Made by a program: the position numbers and the translations under genes. A stretch of 51,475 nt of DNA from Paenibacillus terrae. Its GTDB lineage: Bacteria > Bacillota > Bacilli > Paenibacillales > Paenibacillaceae. The notes below the pieces were generated by a model, which saw only the letters and a list, made by a program, of their open reading frames with translations, searched no databases and was not told the DNA's origin. Shown here in pieces: positions 1 through 7,780 of the stretch; position 1 is the stretch's first letter; every line of letters starts with the position of its first letter. Where the stretch lies: contig NZ_PNXQ01000014.1 in the NCBI RefSeq assembly GCF_005217525.1, forward strand, positions 1 to 51,475. The letters are read 5' to 3'.

Positions 1-317
1 CCTGTGCTTCCAAATGGAAAACAACAGGTTGCCCCGGTAATGCCTGACGGATTGAGCAGGCACTGGAGCTGAGCCAGCAGGGCGAGTTCGTTTAAAAACG
101 CACAATTCAGAACAGATTGTACACTGTTATTTACCTCCAGCAGCTCAGCAATGCTCCCTGCGGGTGGTGTAAGGCCGGGGAGGGTCCCGACGGCATATTG
201 TATTTTTTCACCCTCAGCATTAATCAGGTGACTTAATGACAGCTCTTGAAAGGCGATGCAGGCAAGCAGTGCATTGATATTGTTTTCATCGATATTTCCA
301 GGTGTAAGTCCATTCAT
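1..317 (-). CDS. Partial protein resembling spore-surface protein segment (C-terminus outside window)
   Basis: An open frame reads leftward from an ATG at 317 to the window edge without a stop, giving about 105 residues. The start is preceded by AAGGGAG about 10 bases upstream. The translation contains ELSLSHLINAEGEKIQYAVG and then a LLEVNNSV stretch, a pattern I associate from memory with Bacillus and Paenibacillus proteins of the spore surface, often next to collagen-like regions. No signal peptide is seen. It is divergent from the glycosyltransferase-methyltransferase gene at 386, so that enzyme might modify this or a related surface protein. The rest of the protein lies beyond position 1, so a collagen-like region cannot be checked. 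Family assignment is tentative. Confidence 0.6.
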   Translation of the reverse strand, partial: MNGLTPGNIDENNINALLACIAFQELSLSHLINAEGEKIQYAVGTLPGLTPPAGSIAELLEVNNSVQSVLNCAFLNELALLAQLQCLLNPSGITGATCCFPFGST

Positions 318-350
318 ATCACGCTCACTCCCTTATCGCTTCATCGCAAT

Positions 351-359
351 TATCGTATG
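351..359 (-). promoter_or_regulatory. Possible sigma-K -10 element for the leftward gene
   Basis: Read on the minus strand this is CATACGATA, which fits the mother-cell sigma-K -10 consensus CATANNNTA. It lies 33 bases before the ATG at 317, a sensible leader length. I do not see the expected AC dinucleotide 16-17 bases further upstream, so support is partial. A late mother-cell promoter would agree with a spore-surface product. Confidence 0.3.
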
Positions 360-385
360 CGTCAGAGCAAGCAGGAGGAACGGTT

Positions 386-3300
386 ATGAGGCTTCCGCCT
401 GATGGGAGGCGTCGACTCATGCGTATATTAATCGGCAGCCCGGTGCATCAGAAGCCCGAAATATTAGCTTTATTTCTTCAAGCTTTGGAGCGGCTGGAAG
501 CACCCGATGTACTGCCAGATTATTTGTTCGTCGATGATAATGACAATCCAGCCTCAAGCCAATGGCTGGCTGATTTTGCGGACCGGCTTCCGGGACGTGT
601 TTTGCCCCCGCTGTCAGGCTTGCAGCAATACGAGAACCGAAGCGATGAGCATACCCATTACTGGCCGCCTTCCCTCGTCTGGAAAGTGGCCGGGTTCAAA
701 AATCGTCTTATTGACTATGCACTTCAACATCATTATGACGCGCTATTTTTGGTGGATTCAGATTTGATTCTTCATTCCCGCACTTTATGCAGACTGGTCG
801 AAACAGAGAAGGATATTGTATCCGAGATTTTCTGGACACGCTGGCAGCCCGAGGGGGCATTATTGCCTCAGGTATGGGTCAGTGATGAATACAATCTGTT
901 CCATCGTGAGGAAGGCGAAGTGTTATCGGCAGAAGAGCGGGCACATCGCGAGCTGCTTTTCATTCATCAACTGCATGTTCCCGGTTTATATGAGGTAGGC
1001 GGTTTGGGTGCTTGTACCTTAATTCGCAGACGGGCACTGGAAGCGGGAATTCATTTTGGCAAAATCCCGAACGTTACCTTTTGGGGAGAGGATCGACATT
1101 TTTGCATTCGGGCGGCAGCGTACGGGTTTCCTCTTTTTGTAGATACGCACTATCCAGCCATGCATTTGTACCGGGAATCGGACCGTATCAAGGCAGAACA
1201 ACTGCTACTGACCCTGGATGGAATGACGCAGGGCACTGCTAACAGGGATGACCAAGATGCTTCATTCACTACTGAAAATAAAAATATTTCAGAAAATTCT
1301 CCGTCTAGCACTGCCTCTACACCCCCTGAAATTACCATTCCATCGGATCTCCGCGAGTCTGCTGTCTTTGCAAAGCACGCTACGGAATCTTTTGTCGTCC
1401 CGCCAGCATTCTCCGGTCCACGACATAGTGAGCTTCATGCTCCACCTGTCTCCAGACCTAAGCTGACACTGAGCATGACGGTATGCAATGAGGCAGATCG
1501 CAAGCTTGCAGAAGTGCTTCAAAGTCATCGGGAATATATTGATGAAGCGGTTATCATTGATGATGGCAGCCTTGATGATAGCGGTGAATTGTGCCGGGAT
1601 CTGTTAAAGGGGATTCCACTGCATTTGATCCGTAATGAGAGAGCCTCCTTTACGAATGAAGTGGAGCTGCGAAAGCAGCAGTGGAGAGAAACACTGGCAT
1701 CTTCCCCGGAATGGATTTTAAACATGGATGCTGACGAAATGTTTGAATCCCGATTTGCTCAAGCTGTGCATGCTTTGATAGCTGGAACGAAAGCCGATAC
1801 CATTTGTTTCAGATTATTTGATATGTGGTCCTCTACGCATTACCGTGATGATGATTACTGGCAGGCTCATCGTTATTACCGCCCTTTTTTGACTCGATAC
1901 CGGGATAACTTCTCTTATAAATGGAAGGAGCAATATTTGCACTGCGGGAGATTTCCCGATAATGTGCTGGAGCTTCCCACTGAAATTAGCGACTATCGTA
2001 TCCAGCACTGGGGCTGGTACACACCAGCTATTCGCACGGCCAAATACGAGCGTTATCAGCAGTTGGACCCAGATGCCCATTATGGGTGGAAGGAGCAATA
2101 CGAGTCCATATTGGACCCGACTCCTCACCTCAGTCTCTGGATAGACCCAGACCAGGATGATGTAAAAAATAAACATGAAGCTGAATCCGGAGACACTGGC
2201 GGTGTAAAATCCGATGTGAATACGGGAGCGAACATCCAAGATGCGATTGCCGAGGATACCTATGCTTCCAGGACTGGGAATAAAAATGAAGCAATTCATA
2301 CCGCTGAATCTGTTCAAGTGGCTAACGTTGCCCATCCCGTTGAACCTGCTCCTGCTCATGAAGCTGTTAACCCTTCGAACCCTGTCAACACGAGTGCTGT
2401 TGCTAAGATTGCCGGTGTTCATGCTATTATTGGCTCCCATACTCTTACCAAAGGCGAAATAGAGGACGCACTTTATGGAAAAGGGAAAGGAGAAGAACAG
2501 GGCATGGCATGCAAACTGTGCGGCTCGTCCAATACGGCGGTGTTTCATCGGTATGAACATTTTACATTGATAGGATGTGGCTCATGTGGGCTTATTTTTC
2601 GCAATGATGTGGATCGTATCCAGCCTGAGAATATGATCGCAGATATCTATAACGTCAAATGGGTCGCCATGCGCGATAGTGCAGCCGCCTCAACCTACGG
2701 GGATCATGCTCTTTTCGGGCTTATGCTGCTGGATATGTTCAGTCCTGGTAAAGGTAAATTACTGGAAATTGGATCGGGTACGGGAGAATTTATTCATGCT
2801 GCCCTTCAGAGTGGATGGAATGCTGTGGGCATTGAGCCTTCCATCGACTCGCGCGCATATGCCAAATACAAATATGACGTGGATCTACTACCTGGCTTCT
2901 GGAATGGCGAAACAGAGACAGAAACGGCAACAGATGAAGAAGCGGCGAATGAAGCGCCAGAAACAGAGGGAGATACTACCTTATCACTGGATCACGAATA
3001 TGAGGCCGTTGTATGCTGGCATGTGCTGGAGCATATTGTAGACCCGGTAGCATTTTTAACAGATTTACGCGAGCAGCTTCAACAGGATGGAACGTTGTAC
3101 ATTACAGTACCCAACAAAAACTCGTTTACAAATGAGGCTTATGGTGTCCACTCGCCATTATTTACCGAGGAGGATCATTTGTATCATTATTCAGAGCACA
3201 CGCTGACACGTTTGCTGGCGGAGTCCGGTCTGCACCCGGTGGCCCTGTTCACCCGTCAGCTCCCTTCCGGTCTGGACACCTTGATAGAGGCGCATCCTTT

Positions 3301-3400
3301 GTATGGCGAGCTTACGTTCACGGAGCGTATGGGGCTGTTGGCCAAACTTCAAGGCGAGAAACGTGGTCATGAGCTATGCTGCGTGGCAAGGGCGATCTGA
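386..3400 (+). CDS. Glycosyltransferase - glycosyltransferase - SAM methyltransferase fusion protein
   Basis: A 1004-residue protein with three enzymatic parts. Residues about 12-270 are a GT-A type glycosyltransferase: MRILIGSPVH start, LFVDDND, and a VDSDLIL DxD-type metal site. Residues about 360-560 are a second GT2-type domain with LSMTVCNEAD, VIIDDGS and NMDADEMF. After a low-complexity linker (about 600-700) comes a four-cysteine zinc-ribbon-like segment (CKLCGSS, then CGSCG) and a class I SAM methyltransferase with LLEIGSGTGEF and HVLEHIVDP. No signal peptide or membrane segment is evident, so it is probably cytoplasmic. The start at 386 is chosen for GGAGG seven bases upstream; Met12 (419) begins the first domain. 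It probably builds and methylates a glycan on a surface protein; the substrate is unknown. Confidence 0.85.
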   Translation: MRLPPDGRRRLMRILIGSPVHQKPEILALFLQALERLEAPDVLPDYLFVDDNDNPASSQWLADFADRLPGRVLPPLSGLQQYENRSDEHTHYWPPSLVWKVAGFKNRLIDYALQHHYDALFLVDSDLILHSRTLCRLVETEKDIVSEIFWTRWQPEGALLPQVWVSDEYNLFHREEGEVLSAEERAHRELLFIHQLHVPGLYEVGGLGACTLIRRRALEAGIHFGKIPNVTFWGEDRHFCIRAAAYGFPLFVDTHYPAMHLYRESDRIKAEQLLLTLDGMTQGTANRDDQDASFTTENKNISENSPSSTASTPPEITIPSDLRESAVFAKHATESFVVPPAFSGPRHSELHAPPVSRPKLTLSMTVCNEADRKLAEVLQSHREYIDEAVIIDDGSLDDSGELCRDLLKGIPLHLIRNERASFTNEVELRKQQWRETLASSPEWILNMDADEMFESRFAQAVHALIAGTKADTICFRLFDMWSSTHYRDDDYWQAHRYYRPFLTRYRDNFSYKWKEQYLHCGRFPDNVLELPTEISDYRIQHWGWYTPAIRTAKYERYQQLDPDAHYGWKEQYESILDPTPHLSLWIDPDQDDVKNKHEAESGDTGGVKSDVNTGANIQDAIAEDTYASRTGNKNEAIHTAESVQVANVAHPVEPAPAHEAVNPSNPVNTSAVAKIAGVHAIIGSHTLTKGEIEDALYGKGKGEEQGMACKLCGSSNTAVFHRYEHFTLIGCGSCGLIFRNDVDRIQPENMIADIYNVKWVAMRDSAAASTYGDHALFGLMLLDMFSPGKGKLLEIGSGTGEFIHAALQSGWNAVGIEPSIDSRAYAKYKYDVDLLPGFWNGETETETATDEEAANEAPETEGDTTLSLDHEYEAVVCWHVLEHIVDPVAFLTDLREQLQQDGTLYITVPNKNSFTNEAYGVHSPLFTEEDHLYHYSEHTLTRLLAESGLHPVALFTRQLPSGLDTLIEAHPLYGELTFTERMGLLAKLQGEKRGHELCCVARAI

Positions 3401-3469
3401 ACTGGCTGGGGGAATATACGATCTGAATCCATACCGTTTCACCTTTCATTTAAAAGGAGGCTATATCCC

Positions 3470-4132
3470 ATGAATACCGCTGATCCGTACCTCTCCCGCT
3501 TTTTCGTACATTCTGATCCCAATACCTCCAGCCTGATCTACAGGCTGCCCCAAAGCTGGTGGAGCCGTCCTTATGAGTATGAGTGGTGTCTGCACTTTAT
3601 GTCCGGGGAGGATACGGTGCTTGACGCGGCATGTGGTATCCCGCATCCGTTCAAGTTTGAGCTGGCCCGCCGCTGCGCTCAGGCTTATGCCTGCGATCTC
3701 GATATGAGGATCGTTTCCGTGGATGCTATATTGGCCGAGGTGCGCCGGGATATCGGAGAGGAGGCTGCCGAGCGTGTTCAGGAGATGTTACCGGCTCGTC
3801 TTCACTCCGCGCATGCCAATCTAACCGCCTTGCCTTATGAGAAAGCCAGCTTTGACAAAATTGTATGTATATCAGTGCTGGAGCATCTAACCCCGGATGA
3901 CTCGCTAGCTGCCCTGCGTGAATTTCACCGGACTTTGCGGGATGACGGAATGCTTCTGCTGACGTTTGATTACCCTACAGTTAATCTGTCCGCGATGGAG
4001 CAATGGATAGGTGGGGCGGGGTTTTCGTACTGGAACGATGTTGATCTCAGCCTTCCGCCGGACGCCTTGCACACGGATTTGTGGGGCGGTTTGCATTGTT
4101 TCAGGGCTGTTTTGAAAAAATACAAGAGCTAA
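3470..4132 (+). CDS. Class I SAM-dependent methyltransferase
   Basis: A 220-residue protein preceded by AAAGGAGG at ideal spacing. The SAM-binding motif I is TVLDAACGIPHP (about residues 47-58), with an acidic CDLDMR after strand 2 and VCISVLEHLTPDD as the post-motif region typical of Methyltransf_11 proteins. Motif I has AACGIPH instead of the usual GxGxG, a moderate divergence. It follows the large glycosyltransferase-methyltransferase gene by 69 bases on the same strand, so both probably act in one glycan-modifying pathway. No membrane segment is seen. The substrate cannot be told from sequence. Confidence 0.8.
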   Translation: MNTADPYLSRFFVHSDPNTSSLIYRLPQSWWSRPYEYEWCLHFMSGEDTVLDAACGIPHPFKFELARRCAQAYACDLDMRIVSVDAILAEVRRDIGEEAAERVQEMLPARLHSAHANLTALPYEKASFDKIVCISVLEHLTPDDSLAALREFHRTLRDDGMLLLTFDYPTVNLSAMEQWIGGAGFSYWNDVDLSLPPDALHTDLWGGLHCFRAVLKKYKS

Positions 4133-4215
4133 CGGTATGCGCAATGAGGTTTACACGGACCTCTCTTATTGCTTATCATGAGAGGGGTCGAACTGTAAAC
4201 CTACATAGGAAAGGA

Positions 4216-4917
4216 ATGACTGACAATTACATGAACAATGCACCTGTGTTGAAGAAACCTGAGGCTATGGTATTTGATATGGATGGTACACTTTTTCAGA
4301 CGGAGACGCTGCTGCTTCCTGCTTATCACAAGCTGTTTGATACGCTGCGCGCCGAAGGGCTTTTTGAAGGAGAGACGCCACCCGAGGAGCTTATTTTGAA
4401 CAGTTTGGGGATGCTGCTGGACGAAATCTGGAGAAGAGTGATGCCAGAGGCCAGCGAAGCGGCCCATAGAAGAGCGGACGAGCTATTGCTCCAACTAGAG
4501 CTGGAGGGATTAAAGAACGGTAGTCATGCCCTGTATCCAAATGTAAAAGAAACCCTCCAAGCCCTCCACGAGCAGGGTGTAAGGCTGTTCGTAGCCAGTA
4601 ACGGGCTGGAGGATTATGTGAAAGGGATTGCGGCTGCATATGAAATGGTCCCGATCTTTGAAGGATTGTATAGTGCGGGTGAATATAGCACACTTTCCAA
4701 AGTGAATTTGCTGGAGATTTTGTTAAGCAAGCACGGGATTTCGAACGTATGGATGGTAGGGGATCGGTCCTCTGATGTGGAGGCAGGCAAAAAAAACGGG
4801 CAGACCGTCATTGGCTGCGCCTATGCCGGATTTGGCGTAAACGACGAATTGAAGGGATCCGATGCGATTATTACGGACTTCACGCAATTGCTCACACTGT
4901 ACAACAACGCAAAGTAA
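4216..4917 (+). CDS. HAD-superfamily hydrolase, phosphoglycolate phosphatase-like
   Basis: A HAD phosphatase of about 233 residues. Motif I is VFDMDGTLF (nucleophile Asp21 and acid/base Asp23 counted from this start), motif II is FVASNG, motif III is the lysine of STLSKVNLLE, and motif IV is MVGDRSSDVEAG. A helical cap lies between motifs I and II, as in the PGP/beta-phosphoglucomutase group. The open frame extends upstream to 4081, overlapping the previous gene, but an AGGA five bases before 4216 supports a start here; ATG 4231 is an alternative. It is the last gene before a strong terminator. The substrate is unknown; a role in sugar-phosphate recycling or nucleotide-sugar supply for the preceding enzymes is only inference. 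Confidence 0.8.
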   Translation: MTDNYMNNAPVLKKPEAMVFDMDGTLFQTETLLLPAYHKLFDTLRAEGLFEGETPPEELILNSLGMLLDEIWRRVMPEASEAAHRRADELLLQLELEGLKNGSHALYPNVKETLQALHEQGVRLFVASNGLEDYVKGIAAAYEMVPIFEGLYSAGEYSTLSKVNLLEILLSKHGISNVWMVGDRSSDVEAGKKNGQTVIGCAYAGFGVNDELKGSDAIITDFTQLLTLYNNAK

Positions 4918-4942
4918 TCTTTAGGTATGTTGGGCAGATCTA

Positions 4943-4989
4943 AAAACAAAGGAAGGCGGCCGCCTTTACGCGGAGCCTTCCTTTGTTTT
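4943..4989. terminator. Bidirectional intrinsic terminator
   Basis: A perfect 15-bp inverted repeat (4943-4957 with 4975-4989) whose arms end in AAAA and TTTT, so it works in both directions between the HAD gene and the convergent ATP-grasp operon. The right arm lies inside the last codons of the minus-strand gene, whose stop (4966-4968) falls in the loop. Confidence 0.9.
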
Positions 4990-6156
4990 ATTCTCTGTTT
5001 TATTCTCTGTTTTGCTCTCTGTTTTGCTCTCTGTGTTGTGATCCGTCAGAGGTTTTGGATTAATTTGTGTGTGATAGATCCATAAGGCGTATTCTATGGG
5101 CTTGGCGATAGAGCGGCGATAGGTTTCTTTTTCACCAATACGTGCAAATACCTCGCGTGCTGGCTTCGGATTGACCTCCAGTACGTAAATGTGACCATCC
5201 TTGTTAATCGCCAAATCGAGCGCAAGCTCGCACAATGTCCCGTAGCTCTCCTCCAGATAAGCTGCGATATCCAACCCGAGCTTTTCCCCTTGCTTGGTGA
5301 TCTTCTCTCTCTGATCTTCATTACGAATCCATTGTGTCAGCAGTTGATTCATCGGTACCGCCTTGCCTCCGCCATGCAGGTTGGAAGTGACACTGCGATG
5401 TGCCCCGATCCGTCCTGCACATCCGGTTAACTCCCATATTCCCTGGCCATTTTTTTGAACCAGCATGCGGTAATCGTGAACCCTGCCATTGGGCAGCTGC
5501 ACAGGAATGCCCTCCTGAACAATGTAATTATCCATGTGCCAGCTACTTAGACGCGGCTCCAGTCGATCCAGACGCACCCGCTGCTGGGGAATAATACGGC
5601 GCTTGCGGTCGCGACCCTCTATCAGATACAGGCCGCCTTGCTTGTTAACGGGCTCAATGCGTAAAATACCGCGTCCTCCTGTACCGTTAATCGGTTTGAG
5701 GTAGACCAGTGAATTTTTTTTGAGCATCCGCCTTACACTATGAAATCCTGTGAACGGCTCCGTTTCGGGCAAATGGGATCGAAAGGAGACCCTTCTTGCA
5801 AGCTGCTGATGAATGGCCCATTTGTTACTTAATGGTCGGTTTAAATATACGAGATCTGTATATTGCACCCGAAATTGCTTCAACTGACGATACCGCTCAC
5901 TGCGCTGTACCCGACAACGGTCGAAAATCATATCCGGGAATTCCCGCCATTTTCGGGTCCATTTACCGCTGTGTGGATCATACATTTGGGCAAGCAGCAG
6001 CCTGCGATCCTTGTGGACATCGGCGGGAGTGAATACATACATATCCAGTCCCAGTCTGTTCCCTTCTGTAATCATGCGCTCATATATGGCGCGTTCCTCC
6101 AATTGCTTCTTGTTGTTCAAATACAAGGTCATGATGCCTAGGACAGGTTTTGGCAC
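4966..6156 (-). CDS. YheC/YheD-family ATP-grasp protein (spore coat-associated), copy E
   Basis: A 396-residue YheC-like ATP-grasp protein starting at a GTG (6156) with GAAGGTGG just upstream. The N-terminal part holds LGIMTLYL and the family segment FPDMIFDR (about 73-80). The ATP-binding fold shows YLKPINGTGGRG (about 152-163), YIVQEGI, RMLVQKNGQGIW, TSNLHGGG, and the metal-binding end EVNPKPAR. Copy E has Arg where most copies have Lys in the glycine-rich loop. The C-terminus carries a repeated TESK/TENK tail absent from the paralogs, with a terminator in its last codons. It overlaps the GNAT gene by 19 bases and ends the six-gene operon. B. subtilis homologs are spore coat-associated; the ligase reaction is unknown. 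Confidence 0.85.
   Translation of the reverse strand: MPKPVLGIMTLYLNNKKQLEERAIYERMITEGNRLGLDMYVFTPADVHKDRRLLLAQMYDPHSGKWTRKWREFPDMIFDRCRVQRSERYRQLKQFRVQYTDLVYLNRPLSNKWAIHQQLARRVSFRSHLPETEPFTGFHSVRRMLKKNSLVYLKPINGTGGRGILRIEPVNKQGGLYLIEGRDRKRRIIPQQRVRLDRLEPRLSSWHMDNYIVQEGIPVQLPNGRVHDYRMLVQKNGQGIWELTGCAGRIGAHRSVTSNLHGGGKAVPMNQLLTQWIRNEDQREKITKQGEKLGLDIAAYLEESYGTLCELALDLAINKDGHIYVLEVNPKPAREVFARIGEKETYRRSIAKPIEYALWIYHTQINPKPLTDHNTESKTESKTENKTENKTKEGSA
4988..5035 (-). repeat. Four 12-bp tandem repeats encoding the tail of an ATP-grasp protein
   Basis: Four copies of a 12-bp unit (TTATTCTCTGTT twice, then TTGCTCTCTGTT and TTGCTCTCTGTG on the plus strand). Being a multiple of three they stay in frame on the minus strand and encode the lysine/threonine-rich tail TESKTESKTENKTENK of the 4966-6156 gene. 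Confidence 0.9.
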
Positions 6157-6674
6157 AGCATTCCACCTTCCTCTGCCGTCTGCTCATCTTCGGACAGCTT
6201 CCCTCGAAATACAAGGGTGGGCTTTCCGGTGGGCCCAGTCGTCATTTCATGCGCCACAAGTCCCGCGCCAAAGCAGGTTTTGAGACTGGCCATATTGTCG
6301 GCGGCCACGCTGCATGTCAGGCGACGCAACTGTTTGAGCTGGGCGGACAGCAGTCTAGCGCCCAATCTGCGGCCCCGGTAAAGCGGACGAACGACCACGA
6401 TACACGCTTCCTCACCGTAATTCAGAGCGAGGCAAAATCCCGCAATCCGCAGCCCTTGCTCCGTGCGCAGATAAGCGCACAGGAGAGAGGAGCCGGGGGA
6501 ACTCAATTGCTCGGGCGTTAAAACGGCCAGCTGCCGCAAGGCATTGCGGTTAATGCGCATGCCCCCCGAGCTGCGGGCCAAAAACAGCAGTTGCCGTCGT
6601 CTCAGCAGCCAGCTCCGGGCAGGCAAATGTTGAACATCACTAATTTGCGGCATGATTCCACTTCCTTGACTCAT
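6138..6674 (-). CDS. GNAT-family N-acetyltransferase
   Basis: A 178-residue protein with the acetyl-CoA binding motif A of GNAT enzymes: a beta strand EEACIVVVRPLY followed by RGRRLGARLL, then VAADNMASLKTCFGAGL, which is the usual N-x-x-S-x-x-x-x-x-x-x-G motif B. The start overlaps the stop of the upstream ATP-grasp gene by four bases (ATGA) and its own stop overlaps the next ATP-grasp gene by 19 bases, so it is translationally coupled within the operon. No membrane segment is seen. It probably acetylates an amine on whatever the ATP-grasp enzymes make or modify; that link rests only on operon context. Confidence 0.82.
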   Translation of the reverse strand: MSQGSGIMPQISDVQHLPARSWLLRRRQLLFLARSSGGMRINRNALRQLAVLTPEQLSSPGSSLLCAYLRTEQGLRIAGFCLALNYGEEACIVVVRPLYRGRRLGARLLSAQLKQLRRLTCSVAADNMASLKTCFGAGLVAHEMTTGPTGKPTLVFRGKLSEDEQTAEEGGMLCQNLS

Positions 6675-7780
6675 AATCTCATTCGTCCGGCCAAATAGGA
6701 GCTGTACTGGAATATGCGTCTCAGCGACTTTTGACGGATTTCCGGCTCGTCGAATTTCATCGGTTTGGCATTGGCTTCAAAAAACCATAGGATTCCGTTC
6801 GTATCCACGCCCAAATCCATGGACATTTCGCCGTGGGAAAGGCTGGAGCCTCGTTCAATTTGGCGTGCGATCTGAACGGCGGTGCTTTTGATCTTGTTCA
6901 GCATCTCCGTGCTGTTTTCAGGGCCAAACAATGCGGAGAGCAGCTTGAATGGGTCCTCGATACTTCCGCCGCGCGGGACATGTGTCGTAATACTTCCCTT
7001 ACCTGCCAGTCTGGCCCCGACTCCCGTAACACTCCAGAAGCCACGGGCGTTTTTTTGCACCAGGAGCCGCAGGTCGAAGGGTTTTTTCTGATAGGTAGCC
7101 AGCTCGATGCCCTGCTGAATGATATATGGGGAAGCGCCTGCTTCCCGGCGAATACGTCTCCACAGTCGGGATAGCGATACGGATCGGTAGGTTACGCTTT
7201 TTTTATCATGCTGAATCGTCAGCCTGTAGGCCATTAGATGGTTCGGCCGATACTTAAGAATCATAATCCCTTTTCCAGCCTTGCCGTTCTCCGGCTTGAG
7301 ATACAGGTATGGATACACGGATAGCATTTTTCCCAGGGAGGACAGGTTGCTTAACCGCTTGGTAGCCGGGACGAGTTTCCGGGTAGTTTCCGAGGTGCGG
7401 AGCCATTTGAACAGCTCCCATTTGTTAAAGAAGCCCGGATTGTACAGCTCAATGCCAGAGGCATGTGAAATTTCATCCAGTTTTGTGCGCACAGAGGCTT
7501 TCAGTTCATAGCTGCGGTTAGGAATGCGATTATAGATGACCTGTGGTTGTGGAAAATCCCGTACCTCCCACGTCTCTGAGTCTTTATTGAAAATATAGCC
7601 CTTGACCGTTTCGGATGCCAGCTTCAGGTCCCTGACAGTAACGATGTACACCTGATAGCCCATCTTCGTTCCCGTTTCAAAAATATCCCTGAAATTACGC
7701 TGATTACCCTTGAAAAATTGTCCTTCATCGTGCACGGTCAGTACAGCAACGACTGGTTTATGCTCCGCCCGGGTATTCAT
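6671..7780 (-). CDS. YheC-like ATP-grasp protein (spore coat-associated), copy D
   Basis: A 369-residue protein lacking the extra N-terminal domain of copies A and C, so closest in size to B. subtilis YheC. It has VVAVLTVHDEG at the N-terminus, FPQPQVIYNRIPNRS, YLKPENGKAGKGIMI (ATP loop), YIIQQGIEL, LRLLVQKNARGFW, TTHVPRGGS and the metal site FEANAKPMK. The ATG overlaps the stop of copy C by four bases and follows AGAGGAAC; its stop overlaps the GNAT start by four bases. The family is PF14398-type ATP-grasp; the enzymatic reaction is not known to me. Cytoplasmic synthesis with later deposition on the forespore surface is inferred from the name family. Confidence 0.87.
   Translation of the reverse strand: MNTRAEHKPVVAVLTVHDEGQFFKGNQRNFRDIFETGTKMGYQVYIVTVRDLKLASETVKGYIFNKDSETWEVRDFPQPQVIYNRIPNRSYELKASVRTKLDEISHASGIELYNPGFFNKWELFKWLRTSETTRKLVPATKRLSNLSSLGKMLSVYPYLYLKPENGKAGKGIMILKYRPNHLMAYRLTIQHDKKSVTYRSVSLSRLWRRIRREAGASPYIIQQGIELATYQKKPFDLRLLVQKNARGFWSVTGVGARLAGKGSITTHVPRGGSIEDPFKLLSALFGPENSTEMLNKIKSTAVQIARQIERGSSLSHGEMSMDLGVDTNGILWFFEANAKPMKFDEPEIRQKSLRRIFQYSSYLAGRMRL

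Noticed and set aside
1814..2560. A 248-codon minus-strand open frame opposite the glycosyltransferase gene
   Set aside because: It is a shadow of the well-supported plus-strand gene, has no ribosome site and a non-protein-like composition.
4081..4215. Upstream extension of the HAD phosphatase gene overlapping the methyltransferase end
   Set aside because: No ribosome site at 4081, and the added residues are not part of the HAD fold; AGGA near 4216 gives a better start.
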